From: a virus
Length of the DNA stretch: 36,686 nt
Virus record (IMG/VR): IMGVR_UViG_3300020455_000042
Coordinates: 1 to 36,686 of that record
Reading direction: 5' to 3' (one strand)
Each line of letters opens with the position of its first letter. Position 1 is the stretch's first letter. This document shows positions 7,503 through 14,808 of the stretch, one piece after another. The notes under the pieces were generated by a model. The model did no database searches. It was not told the origin of the DNA and was given only the letters and a program-made list of their open reading frames with translations. The translations under genes were made by a program, and so were the position numbers.

Positions 7503-7602
7503 AAAGGAAGTTGCTGAAGCAAAGGTGCTGTGTACCTTATCTCTTATTATTTGTGATTCTGAACTACAAACACTGTGTATTAAAAATGAGTCATTATTAT
7601 GA
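7489..7602 (+). CDS. putative 37-aa peptide, TTG start
   Basis: This ORF starts at TTG 7489 within the end of the GNAT-like gene, with GGAG 11 nt upstream (rather far). It ends with a TGA overlapping the next ATG (ATGA). The product starts MNIFKKEVAEAKVL and has three cysteines. The region between 7503 and 7753 otherwise has no gene, and two linked small ORFs fill it almost exactly, which is the main reason to list them. No family is recognised and expression is uncertain. Confidence 0.35.
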   Translation: MNIFKKEVAEAKVLCTLSLIICDSELQTLCIKNESLL

Positions 7603-7742
7603 GCCTAAGTTTTGCCTGTAATTTGTGTTTGCATGCCATTGATGATTTTGCTCTTATTGTAAATGGATCCTATGTTCATTCTCAGGATTCTGCAACTGCC
7701 ATAAGTGCTAGTCACCAATGCTCCAGCAATGATATTTACTAA
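7599..7742 (+). CDS. putative 47-aa Cys/His-containing peptide
   Basis: The ORF starts at ATG 7599, coupled to the preceding short ORF through ATGA, and ends 11 nt before the gene at 7754. The product has CNLCLH near its start and HQC near its end, so it could bind zinc, but the spacing fits no finger class I can name. No clear Shine-Dalgarno sequence is present. It is included because it fills an otherwise empty 250-nt stretch. Confidence 0.35.
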   Translation: MSLSFACNLCLHAIDDFALIVNGSYVHSQDSATAISASHQCSSNDIY

Positions 7743-7753
7743 ATACTACTAAG

Positions 7754-7993
7754 ATGAAGCGTAAAACAAGATCAATTTTGGAAGAAATAAATGCAATGTC
7801 ACCCAAACGTGACAAAAAGCATATTGTTGAGTCCAACGGACAGCAAGTAATTGTTACAGCAATTAATTTGATTAATATGATCAACGAAAGTTTTGATGTA
7901 GAAACAGCAAGTGATTTAAACAAAAGATTAATCAATGCTATTCGAACAAAAGATCCTAAAAAGTTCGCTCGTGGTATTGGAAAAGTGCAGTGA
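7754..7993 (+). CDS. small conserved-looking hypothetical protein (79 aa)
   Basis: A basic, helical protein (MKRKTRSILEEINAM at the start, KDPKKFARGIGKVQ at the end) with a central hydrophobic helix around VIVTAINLINMI. I recall similar short proteins in marine T4-like phages, without known function. Its stop overlaps the GTG start of the nucleotidyltransferase gene, so the two are probably co-translated. Confidence 0.65.
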   Translation: MKRKTRSILEEINAMSPKRDKKHIVESNGQQVIVTAINLINMINESFDVETASDLNKRLINAIRTKDPKKFARGIGKVQ

Positions 7994-8775
7994 AGATAAA
8001 AGAGATACTAGTCGGTGAGAAAAAACGCCAAAAGCGTGGTAGCAGACTAAAAAGGTTAAAGGGCAAAAGTTTAATTGGCAAATTACGGGAAGGCGGCAAT
8101 ATCTTTCCAGACAGTGTGAGCTTTGACCACGCTAAGATTCCAGCACTAATGAAACAAATCAACAGTGTGCTTGCTAAGACAGGAAGCAAGGCTATTCCAA
8201 TTGGCAGTGGTGCAACACCTACCAAAGGAAAAATAAGCGGTGACTTAGATATGATAGTTGACTTGGATCAACTAAAGCAACACTTTAATATGGAAGATCA
8301 AAAAGATCCAGTTATTAGAAAAAAGCTAAGACAAGTATTTGACCTAGCAGGATTTAATACAGGACAAAGTGGTACTAGTGTACATGTTGAAGTACCAGAC
8401 GGCAATGAAACACATCAAATTGATATTATGGTTGTACCTAATGCAGAGAATGCGGCAAAGTTTCATACTCACAGTATTCCACAAGGTAGCAAATTCAAAG
8501 GTGTAAACAAAATGATTACACTTGCTAAATTAGCAAAGGACCAAAACATGTTATGGTCACCTTACCAAGGATTGTTTAGCAGAGATGCAAATGGTAAGAA
8601 AGCTGATTTAATATCTAGTAATATCGATGAGATAGCAAGAACATTATTAGGCCCTAATGCCTCAGGAAAAGATATAGGCAGTGTCGAAGCTATTGTTTCT
8701 GCATTGGGTAAAGAAAAAGGTGATGCATTGCTAGCAGATTTGCGTAGTGATCCAAATTGGAAAGAGCTTGACTAA
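7990..8775 (+). CDS. Pol-beta superfamily nucleotidyltransferase (261 aa)
   Basis: GTG start overlapping the previous stop (GTGA). The signature of the Pol-beta-type nucleotidyltransferase fold is visible: a GSGATP loop (about residues 73-78), then GDLDMIVDL (about 85-93), giving the paired metal-binding aspartates, and a third acidic strand HQIDIMVV (about 143-150). The family transfers a nucleotidyl group to RNA, DNA, small molecules or proteins; the acceptor cannot be read here. The N-terminus MKIKEILVGEKK is basic and somewhat like a T4 capsid-targeting leader. It is followed, with a 1-nt overlap, by the ligase-like gene, suggesting a shared nucleic-acid-repair or modification task. Confidence 0.7.
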   Translation: MKIKEILVGEKKRQKRGSRLKRLKGKSLIGKLREGGNIFPDSVSFDHAKIPALMKQINSVLAKTGSKAIPIGSGATPTKGKISGDLDMIVDLDQLKQHFNMEDQKDPVIRKKLRQVFDLAGFNTGQSGTSVHVEVPDGNETHQIDIMVVPNAENAAKFHTHSIPQGSKFKGVNKMITLAKLAKDQNMLWSPYQGLFSRDANGKKADLISSNIDEIARTLLGPNASGKDIGSVEAIVSALGKEKGDALLADLRSDPNWKELD

Positions 8776-9848
8776 TGCGAGCATGGCAAATACTCACAGA
8801 AGCTACACAAAAAGGTAGAGAGTACAATCATTTAGAAGACCTAGTTACATTTGAAGGTAGCAGAGGTGCGTTAAAAGCCGCAGAGATACTAACACGATTA
8901 GGACAAGATTCAAAAGACGTTAGCATCAAGTGGGACGGCAATCCAACTATATTTTGGGGAAGAGAACCAGACGGTCAATTTGTAATGACTGGTAAAAATG
9001 GTTGGGGCAAAAACAAAACAACCAGTAGTGGACAACTACAAGACTTTATTATGAATACAGGCAAAGGCGAAGATTGGCGTAAAGACTTTGCTGGAGAAAT
9101 GGCAGGAGTGTTTGAGATACTAGAAGCAAACACACCCACTGACATGAAGGGATATGTATACGGAGATTTACTGTATACCCCACGAAAGCCCGTAACAAGC
9201 TCACAGCAGGGCTTACAGTTCACGCCTAACAAAGTTACATATACTGTTGATCCTAACAGTGCGTTAGGCAAGCGTATAGCGGGCAGTCAATTAGGTGTAG
9301 TAGTACATACATACCATGATGCATTTGGAGATAAGTCAGGTACTCCAATCAAAGACACAAAGAGTATCAATAGTAATGCGGTAGTTGTACTAGGACAAAC
9401 ATATGTAACACATCAACCCAAAGTTGATACAAGTGCAGTTCAGGATATAGTTAGTACGGCAAATGCGAACGCACAAATAATAGACAACTGGTTAAAGCCG
9501 GAACAGGGACTGAGTAGAAAAGATGCAATACTCTATAACTATGTTAACCAAATGACCAAAGCAGGTAAGTTAGACCAACTCAGGACAGGATTTTTCGATT
9601 GGCTAAAAACCAGCAAGGTCAGCCAAGGACAGCAAGCAAAACTTATGGCAGGTGACGACAAAGGTCTGAATGCTATACTGGATCTTGTTGTGAAAATACA
9701 AACTATGAAAAATAACTTAATTGACCAACTGGATAATTCAAGTGCTGATGTCACTGCTACAACAGGCGGTGAACGTGGCGGAGAAGGCTATGTCGCAACC
9801 AGGGATAAAATTAAACTAGTTCCAAGACATAGATGGACACCTAATTAA
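8775..9848 (+). CDS. ligase-like covalent nucleotidyltransferase (resembles DUF6267 family), 357 aa
   Basis: The motifs of the DNA/RNA ligase superfamily occur in order: motif I IKWDGNP (about residues 50-56; the Lys would carry AMP), a motif III-like YVYGDLLYTP (about 127-136), and EGYVATRDKIKLVPR near the C-terminus (about 336-350), matching motifs IV and V. Family members form an enzyme-AMP intermediate and seal or adenylate nucleic acid. I recall similar marine phage proteins labelled DUF6267. The N-terminus MRAWQILTEA closely resembles T4 internal-protein leaders with an LTE prohead-protease site, so it may be packaged in the capsid. It overlaps the nucleotidyltransferase gene by 1 nt. 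Confidence 0.65.
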   Translation: MRAWQILTEATQKGREYNHLEDLVTFEGSRGALKAAEILTRLGQDSKDVSIKWDGNPTIFWGREPDGQFVMTGKNGWGKNKTTSSGQLQDFIMNTGKGEDWRKDFAGEMAGVFEILEANTPTDMKGYVYGDLLYTPRKPVTSSQQGLQFTPNKVTYTVDPNSALGKRIAGSQLGVVVHTYHDAFGDKSGTPIKDTKSINSNAVVVLGQTYVTHQPKVDTSAVQDIVSTANANAQIIDNWLKPEQGLSRKDAILYNYVNQMTKAGKLDQLRTGFFDWLKTSKVSQGQQAKLMAGDDKGLNAILDLVVKIQTMKNNLIDQLDNSSADVTATTGGERGGEGYVATRDKIKLVPRHRWTPN

Positions 9849-10338
9849 ATTAATACATAAGAAAGAATGGCGTGAAGTTTACGATGATGGAAAGTACATT
9901 ATCAAAAAAACTAAACCTGATGCATTTAATTTTGAAAAATACAAACGTTTTCAACTAGACAATCCTTGGTGTGTAAAAGTACACAGTTTTGAAGATGGTG
10001 TTATCGTAATGGATAAAGTAGAAGGTATCCCATGGCAACAATATAGAACACAATTAACACGACATCAACTGTGGAATATCTGCGTAGTGCATAGAAACAT
10101 AGTTGTAAAAAGTTTTTTTGATTTTATGGATAAAGATTATATAGATCCAAATCAACCTGTGTTTTATCATAGAGATGCTACAAACGGTAATTTAATTATG
10201 CAAGGAGACAAACCAATTTTTGTTGATCCTGACGGAACTGTAACTATGCCTTGGGATATGTTTTTGCAAAGATGCGGAGAACAAACACAACAATGGTTTA
10301 ATGAATATTTGTACTGGGCTCATAGGAACGATAAATAA
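9844..10338 (+). CDS. kinase-fold (APH/LPS-kinase-like) protein with non-standard start
   Basis: The frame is open from 9820 to the stop at 10336-10338. Coding signal upstream of the first ATG (10009) is clear: WREVYDDGKYIIKKTKP looks like a kinase N-lobe with an ATP-binding lysine. The C-lobe has YHRDATNGNLIM (about residues 107-118), matching the HxD...N catalytic loop, then PIFVDPDGT, a DFG-like metal-binding loop. No ATG, GTG or TTG occurs in frame between 9820 and 10009. ATT 9844, which overlaps the stop of the previous gene, is the most plausible start; an ATA at 9829 or a frameshift from the previous gene are alternatives. The substrate is unknown. It sits beside two nucleotidyltransferases. 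Confidence 0.5.
   Translation: MKLIHKKEWREVYDDGKYIIKKTKPDAFNFEKYKRFQLDNPWCVKVHSFEDGVIVMDKVEGIPWQQYRTQLTRHQLWNICVVHRNIVVKSFFDFMDKDYIDPNQPVFYHRDATNGNLIMQGDKPIFVDPDGTVTMPWDMFLQRCGEQTQQWFNEYLYWAHRNDK
10330..10337 (+). promoter_or_regulatory. late promoter word GATAAATA, exactly 5 nt before ATG 10343
   Basis: 7 of 8 match to TATAAATA, lying across the stop of the kinase-like gene. No Shine-Dalgarno sequence lies between it and the ATG. Confidence 0.6.
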
Positions 10339-10342
10339 TATT

Positions 10343-11197
10343 ATGGAACACAAGAAACAGTATACATTACAACAATGGTCAGCAATACAAGGTGGACATG
10401 AAATGCCAGAAACATCCAAATCGCAATATAGTTTCATAGGCGATATATTAGAAAGTAAAATGTTTAGAAGCAAAAGTCGTGTAGAAGGCAGTAATGCCAG
10501 AGACATGGCTGACTTTGCAATGATGAACATGTTGGCATTATACATATTAAGCAACGAATATGATTTTGCTCCAGTAGCACAAGACTACGCAAAAAGAACT
10601 ATAATGTATGGAAATTTTAATAGTTTTAGAGCAGGTGGTACTGATTTAAATATTGCACTTACAGCCGTAAGAAATGGTATGGCAGATAGTGGCGATAAAA
10701 ATAAATTGCAGAGTGATAAACTTGAATTCAATGATGTTAAAATAAAAGCATTTTTGAATACTATGAAAGCAGGAAGACCTCCTGCTAGTATACAAAGTTT
10801 CTTTATGAGATTAGAAAAAGACTTGGATATACAAAATAGTAACTATCGTAGTATCAGGAGATTGGTACAAGACTGGCCTCGTTTAAATAAAATGCAAAAG
10901 CAATTGGTTATTACAAGAATGTTACAATTTTTTAGAACAAAAGCATTGCGTAGTGAACTATACAGTTACATCAGAGATATGAGCAGAAGTCAAGGACTTG
11001 AAGCTAAAAATGCACACAATGCCGAACAGCCAAGAATGAGAGGTTCTGATACACTAGCTAAAATTGCTATGGCAACAGGAGCGATTGCAGGCGGCTATGC
11101 GTTAGGTAAAAGCATAGGCAGTGGTATATCTGGAATGGATAAATTTGCAGGTATGAGACAAAAGTTAACAACGAAAGATTATAGCGGCTCGAACTAA
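10343..11197 (+). CDS. hypothetical, probably late/virion-associated protein (284 aa)
   Basis: ATG 10343 was preferred to the in-frame ATG at 10301 because a late promoter word ends 5 nt before it. The protein is basic and helical, with many Arg, Lys, Met and Ser residues (for example FFMRLEKDLDIQNSNYRSIRRL). Near the C-terminus is a glycine/alanine-rich hydrophobic segment (LAKIAMATGAIAGGYALGK) that could be a membrane-active helix. No enzyme motif is visible. A late protein carrying such a helix could be an internal or tail component involved in DNA delivery, which is conjecture. The next gene starts 2 nt after its stop. Confidence 0.6.
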   Translation: MEHKKQYTLQQWSAIQGGHEMPETSKSQYSFIGDILESKMFRSKSRVEGSNARDMADFAMMNMLALYILSNEYDFAPVAQDYAKRTIMYGNFNSFRAGGTDLNIALTAVRNGMADSGDKNKLQSDKLEFNDVKIKAFLNTMKAGRPPASIQSFFMRLEKDLDIQNSNYRSIRRLVQDWPRLNKMQKQLVITRMLQFFRTKALRSELYSYIRDMSRSQGLEAKNAHNAEQPRMRGSDTLAKIAMATGAIAGGYALGKSIGSGISGMDKFAGMRQKLTTKDYSGSN

Positions 11198-11199
11198 CA

Positions 11200-11604
11200 A
11201 TGAGTAGTTTTGTAGCATATACGTTAGTTGACATCAGTAACACAAATGAATCAAGACACGATAGAAATAAAATTAAGTTCTTTCAACAACAAAACCTTAA
11301 CACACTTATACAAACAATAGGATTAAGAAGTCAGCCATTGGAACCTTCTATTAGTGTATTAATGGCACAAGATATAGTAAAATACGGCTTTGGAAAACAG
11401 TATCATGGACTACATACAGTATGGCAATTACAGTTTAGTATAGAACATTATGACGTATTAGACGATATGAGTGTTTTATTACAAGATTGTAACGGAATAC
11501 CAATATATACAGGGTTAGAAGAGACAGCAGAACTAAACAGTAAGTGTTTTGAAACTACTGGTCCAATTAACTTGTGTTTTAAAAGATACATCGATATACG
11601 ATAA
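11200..11604 (+). CDS. hypothetical protein (134 aa)
   Basis: A soluble alpha/beta protein starting MSSFVAYTLVDISNTNESR, which reads like a beta strand followed by a charged loop. It contains TIGLRSQPLEPSISVL and a WQLQFSIEHYDVL stretch. No recognised domain. It follows the previous gene after 2 nt and is therefore in the same transcript. Its stop lies inside a late promoter word at 11600. Confidence 0.65.
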   Translation: MSSFVAYTLVDISNTNESRHDRNKIKFFQQQNLNTLIQTIGLRSQPLEPSISVLMAQDIVKYGFGKQYHGLHTVWQLQFSIEHYDVLDDMSVLLQDCNGIPIYTGLEETAELNSKCFETTGPINLCFKRYIDIR

Positions 11605-11607
11605 ATA
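11600..11607 (+). promoter_or_regulatory. late promoter word GATAAATA
   Basis: 7 of 8 match to TATAAATA at the end of the gene at 11200. The next gene begins about 200 nt on, so its message would include the repeat cluster at 11640-11697. Confidence 0.4.
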
Positions 11608-11639
11608 TCTTTGTAATAAATTTAGGCACAACTCAGGCT

Positions 11640-11697
11640 CCGTCAAAATTCTAACTATTTGTATCCGTCAAATTGATTCGACCGTCAAAATTTTGAC
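11640..11697 (+). repeat. iteron-like cluster of CCGTCAAAATT repeats
   Basis: Three direct copies: 11640-11650 (CCGTCAAAATT), 11665-11674 (CCGTCAAATT, one A shorter) and 11682-11692 (CCGTCAAAATT). The third copy runs into its own inverse, giving the 14-bp perfect palindrome GTCAAAATTTTGAC at 11684-11697. This is the only repeat array in the largest coding-free stretch of the structural region (11605-11812). Such spacing (25 and 17 bp) suits a DNA-binding protein site: replication origin, operator or packaging-related site. I see no gene in the surrounding 208 nt. Confidence 0.7.
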
Positions 11698-11812
11698 CGT
11701 ATCGAAAACGACAAAAAACGAAATAAGTAGTAGTATAAGACAATAAGGCAAATACTGGCAAACATAAACTAGACGCTAATATGAATTGCAAGAGCAAACG
11801 AAAAGCAGAACT

Positions 11813-12061
11813 ATGTCAACCACAGAACTTGAACGAACCAATTTAGAAGCCCATGTTGATCTTTGTGCAGAAAGGTACAAGGGATTGGAAACACGTTTGG
11901 AAAATGTAGAAAAAGCAGTAAAAGACCTCCACTCAGAAATGAGAAGGATGCATGACGAAAATGTCAAAAACCATCAATCAACAAATAAAATAATGTTAGG
12001 TGCCGCGGCAACAGTTGTAGCAGGTATACTATCAACCATTATTGTTCTAATAATGAATTAA
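11813..12061 (+). CDS. coiled-coil protein with C-terminal membrane helix (82 aa), XhlA/holin-like
   Basis: I chose ATG 11813 (MSTTELERTN). An in-frame TTG at 11786 would add 9 residues. Residues 10-55 form a heptad-like coiled coil (ERYKGLETRLENVEKAVKDL), and the last 25 residues are a single hydrophobic span (AAATVVAGILSTIIVLIM). The soluble coiled coil plus C-terminal anchor resembles the XhlA family of small phage lysis-associated membrane proteins, but also other anchored phage proteins. It lies far from the SleB-type lysin at 27 kb. The role is uncertain. Confidence 0.6.
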   Translation: MSTTELERTNLEAHVDLCAERYKGLETRLENVEKAVKDLHSEMRRMHDENVKNHQSTNKIMLGAAATVVAGILSTIIVLIMN

Positions 12062-12067
12062 TTTCCG

Positions 12068-12075
12068 TATAAATA
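12068..12075 (+). promoter_or_regulatory. late promoter, exact TATAAATA, 5 nt before ATG 12081
   Basis: An 8 of 8 match to the T4 late consensus. Only CTAAT separates it from the ATG, leaving no room for a Shine-Dalgarno sequence. Confidence 0.75.
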
Positions 12076-12080
12076 CTAAT

Positions 12081-12368
12081 ATGAACTTAGACGAACTTGA
12101 TAATAGCAGTGTGGTCGAAGCACAATTAATATGGGCAAGAAAAGGTAACAATCTTACTCGCAAATATCGCTGTGTAGTAGGTAAACGTGCAGGAAGAATT
12201 GTTAGTAAACCTGGACAATGCAGTGCTCCAATTGATATTAAGAAACGTTTGGTGTTGAAAAAGACAAAAGCTCGCATGGGTAAACGTATGGCTCGCAAAG
12301 CTCAAAGGACCAAAAGATTCAATCCTGCAAGTAAAGCACTTAAAAGATTGAACAAACGGAGAAAATAA
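12081..12368 (+). CDS. small, very basic protein (95 aa), possibly nucleic-acid binding
   Basis: The C-terminal half is extremely rich in Lys and Arg (for example KKRLVLKKTKARMGKRMARK and LKRLNKRRK), while the N-terminus is acidic (MNLDELDNSSVVEAQ). The middle holds YRCVVGKRAGRIVSKPGQC, with two cysteines. The charge suggests binding to packaged DNA or RNA. The exact late promoter 5 nt upstream indicates late expression, consistent with a capsid or DNA-condensing protein. No named family is recognised. Confidence 0.7.
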   Translation: MNLDELDNSSVVEAQLIWARKGNNLTRKYRCVVGKRAGRIVSKPGQCSAPIDIKKRLVLKKTKARMGKRMARKAQRTKRFNPASKALKRLNKRRK

Positions 12369-12369
12369 C

Positions 12370-12771
12370 ATGAAGATAATGGATATTATTGATGACAAGT
12401 ACACAAAGAACGACACATGGATTAAAGATGGTGTTCTTATGTGTAATAAAGAATGCTGTGGAGCACCAGTAAGTGAATGTTCATGTGATTCAAGCTGTAA
12501 AAAATGTAACTGCTATAACCTAAAAGAAGCAGGTGTATTAGAACGTTATGGAATACGTCCAGGTGTTGCTCAAGGCAGAGATGCGGCAGATGATATGATC
12601 AATATGAATAAACGTAACATTAATAAACAACTGGATACAAATAGAGAAATGGGAATTAGAAATGCCAGTGCGAATCGTAGAAATGTGAGATTATCTAAAA
12701 AGATAGCTACTGGACTTCCGCAGAGAATACTTAATCCTCAGCAACCACAAGCACCGGAAGGACAAGGCTAA
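12370..12771 (+). CDS. cysteine-rich hypothetical protein (133 aa)
   Basis: Residues 25-48 contain eight cysteines in CNKECCGAPVSECSCDSSC followed by KKCNCYN, a density typical of a metal cluster or metallothionein-like knot. The C-terminal two-thirds are basic, Asn-rich and low-complexity (RNINKQLDTNREMGIRNASA). GGAG lies 8 nt upstream of the ATG. The stop overlaps the next start. The cysteines probably bind zinc, but no family is recognised. Its place among late genes suggests a virion-assembly role. Confidence 0.65.
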   Translation: MKIMDIIDDKYTKNDTWIKDGVLMCNKECCGAPVSECSCDSSCKKCNCYNLKEAGVLERYGIRPGVAQGRDAADDMINMNKRNINKQLDTNREMGIRNASANRRNVRLSKKIATGLPQRILNPQQPQAPEGQG

Positions 12772-12995
12772 TGAGAGCAATGGTAACCAAAGGTGGATTG
12801 TATACTTGGCTTAATGTCAGAGAAAATAAATTTTTAGAAGAAAAGTTTCAAGGTATAGATAGTTTACCAAAAGAAGACTTAAATGAGAGAGAACAATTTT
12901 TAGCACAGACACTTGTTGGCAGAGGTATACTTGAAAGAAGTATAAAAGATAAAAAAACATCATATAAACTTAACACAAACAAATATGCGAGGTAA
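12771..12995 (+). CDS. hypothetical protein (74 aa), winged-helix-like layout
   Basis: ATG overlaps the previous stop (TAATG). The charged protein has helices around NKFLEEKF and EREQFLAQTLVGRG and ends with a basic hairpin-like RSIKDKKTSYKLN. The succession of helices then a 'wing' is compatible with a small winged-helix fold, but that is speculation. No known function. Confidence 0.6.
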   Translation: MRAMVTKGGLYTWLNVRENKFLEEKFQGIDSLPKEDLNEREQFLAQTLVGRGILERSIKDKKTSYKLNTNKYAR

Positions 12996-12997
12996 TT

Positions 12998-13477
12998 ATG
13001 GACCAACAAACAAAAGCTATGCACGATATTTTATCAAAACTTAAAAGTGTAGATAACACTACAAAAATTGTAGCTGAACGTGCCGAACAAGATATTGATC
13101 TCAATATAGCAATCAATCAAAAAATTACGGAAAATAGTGTAAGCGTACAAAACTATCGTATTGATATTGTACTACAAAAGTTTGGTGACAAGCAAAAAAG
13201 ATTTTATAACATTTGTGAGGATAATAAAATTATTCACAAAGATATTGCGTTATTTGAAACAGCTATGGGCATTGTAAAAAACTTAATGCTCAATAAGCAT
13301 AAAAAAGTAGAAGATCTACTTAGTGAAGACCTTAATTACAACAATGCATTGTATGAAGTTTATATGTATAAAACAAAAGCAAAAAAGACTTTGAATGAAG
13401 ATGTAATGTTGGCAAAAATGAGTGCCGCACAAAACAGACTTCACAGTGCGAAATCAAAAATATTAGAAAAACTATAA
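12998..13477 (+). CDS. helical hypothetical protein (159 aa)
   Basis: The protein is almost wholly helical and charged, with heptad-like spacing in residues 10-55 and 130-159 (AKMSAAQNRLHSAKSKILEKL at the C-terminus), suggesting a coiled-coil oligomer. GAGGTAATT precedes ATG 12998. The stop codon lies inside the exact late promoter TATAAATA at 13473. It is probably an assembly or virion-associated protein by context. No family is recognised. Confidence 0.65.
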   Translation: MDQQTKAMHDILSKLKSVDNTTKIVAERAEQDIDLNIAINQKITENSVSVQNYRIDIVLQKFGDKQKRFYNICEDNKIIHKDIALFETAMGIVKNLMLNKHKKVEDLLSEDLNYNNALYEVYMYKTKAKKTLNEDVMLAKMSAAQNRLHSAKSKILEKL

Positions 13478-13480
13478 ATA
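13473..13480 (+). promoter_or_regulatory. late promoter, exact TATAAATA
   Basis: 8 of 8 match overlapping the previous stop, 25 nt upstream of ATG 13506 with an AAGGAACGGGA ribosome-binding region between. Confidence 0.75.
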
Positions 13481-13505
13481 CAATATAAGGAACGGGAATA
13501 GAAAC

Positions 13506-14804
13506 ATGTATCTAAATGATTTAAATTCAAGTCAACATAATGTAGATAAGTTGAACAAGATACTCGCTAATACATTTAAACACGATGTAGATTTGTCTGA
13601 GATGAGTACTGATTCACTTAACAGAATGTTGAATACAACAAACGCTAAAATGACAGCGATTAAAGAAAGTGATCTCAAGTATTGGGAAAACGCACAGTAT
13701 AATAAACTAGGTTTGATAGCACATCAACTAAAAACATATATTACTGAAATAGCTCCAACTAGAACAGACGGTAAAAAAATGAAAAAAGAAAGCATTGTTA
13801 ATGAAGCTGACTTGGATCAAGCAGAAGTATTGCTAGCCGCTCAAGAACTAGTTGACGAACTTCAAACTATGGTTGAAAAAGTAGCAGAAATGCAAGTGCA
13901 GAAACTTATGCCAATTGTAGACGCAATGAAAGAACAAGTAGGTTTTGAAGTTGCTGAAGCATACAATAATGCCGCTGATGGTGCATTAGGTCAACTACTA
14001 GATGCAATGAAAACTGCCAAAGGTGCAGTTGAAAATGCAACACTAGCCGCTAGAGGTGAACCAGTAGATATGCCAGCATCAACAGACATGGGTATGGATG
14101 ATTCTGCAATGGATCCAGAAGCACCAATGGATGCACCAGATGACTTTGGTGGAGACGAAGCAGAAGCTGGTGAAGAAAATGCAGTAGGCAGAGAACTTAA
14201 AGGTGAAAGTGCCCTTGCACAGATGGAGAAGGATGTACTTTCCGAAAAAAAGTTTTTAGAGAGCAAAGACAAACTCTTTAAAATGGTCGAAAGTGGCAGT
14301 ATGACAATGGAACATTTTATCAATGTCATCAACGAACTGAAAAACAAATATGGTGTTGAAATAAATCCAAATTGGGGTCAGGCTCAGAAAGATATGGCTG
14401 GTCGTCCACCATCAGCAAACTTTGATATGACTAAAAAACCAGATGCAGGTATGATGGATACGCCAAATGCGGGACCTGACGTGGGTACGGATATGCCACA
14501 GTTTAAACCTGCACCAGATAGACCACTCAATAGATTTGCACCTCCCCCAACAGGACCAGGTGGAGATGAAGCATTACCTAGGTCAACACAGCCTAAACCA
14601 ATGGACAATGTGGGTAGAGCAGATCCAAATGCTAATCAAGTCAAGCCAATGCAATTTGGTAAGACTGCTGATTTAAAAGGTCGTAACGACACTTCAAAAA
14701 GGACTAGCAGACTAAATGCTAATCCAAATGCTATGAGTGATATGTTTAGCAATCTTTTCAACAGACAAAGATCTAACAATCTATCTGGACGTGGTAGAGG
14801 TTAA
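13506..14804 (+). CDS. probable virion structural or scaffold-like protein (432 aa)
   Basis: The N-terminal third is helical (LNKILANTFKHDVDLSEM). Residues 100-160 form a long coiled coil with QAEVLLAAQELVDELQTM and MVEKVAEMQVQKLMPIVDAM. An acidic Met/Pro/Asp-rich stretch follows (for example MDPEAPMDAPDDFGGDEAEA), and the C-terminal 130 residues are Pro/Asn-rich and disordered. I recall similar proteins annotated as structural in marine T4-like phages. An exact late promoter precedes it. The acidic core-type composition would suit a prohead-core protein, but a virion role is equally possible. Confidence 0.65.
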   Translation: MYLNDLNSSQHNVDKLNKILANTFKHDVDLSEMSTDSLNRMLNTTNAKMTAIKESDLKYWENAQYNKLGLIAHQLKTYITEIAPTRTDGKKMKKESIVNEADLDQAEVLLAAQELVDELQTMVEKVAEMQVQKLMPIVDAMKEQVGFEVAEAYNNAADGALGQLLDAMKTAKGAVENATLAARGEPVDMPASTDMGMDDSAMDPEAPMDAPDDFGGDEAEAGEENAVGRELKGESALAQMEKDVLSEKKFLESKDKLFKMVESGSMTMEHFINVINELKNKYGVEINPNWGQAQKDMAGRPPSANFDMTKKPDAGMMDTPNAGPDVGTDMPQFKPAPDRPLNRFAPPPTGPGGDEALPRSTQPKPMDNVGRADPNANQVKPMQFGKTADLKGRNDTSKRTSRLNANPNAMSDMFSNLFNRQRSNNLSGRGRG

Positions 14805-14808
14805 TTAA

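Noticed and set aside
10009-10338. ATG 10009 as start of the kinase-like gene
   Set aside because: Would delete the N-lobe, including the probable ATP-binding lysine, although coding-type sequence continues 55 codons upstream.
11640-11697. CRISPR array
   Set aside because: Repeats are 10-11 bp with spacers of 7-14 bp, far too short, and no cas genes are present.
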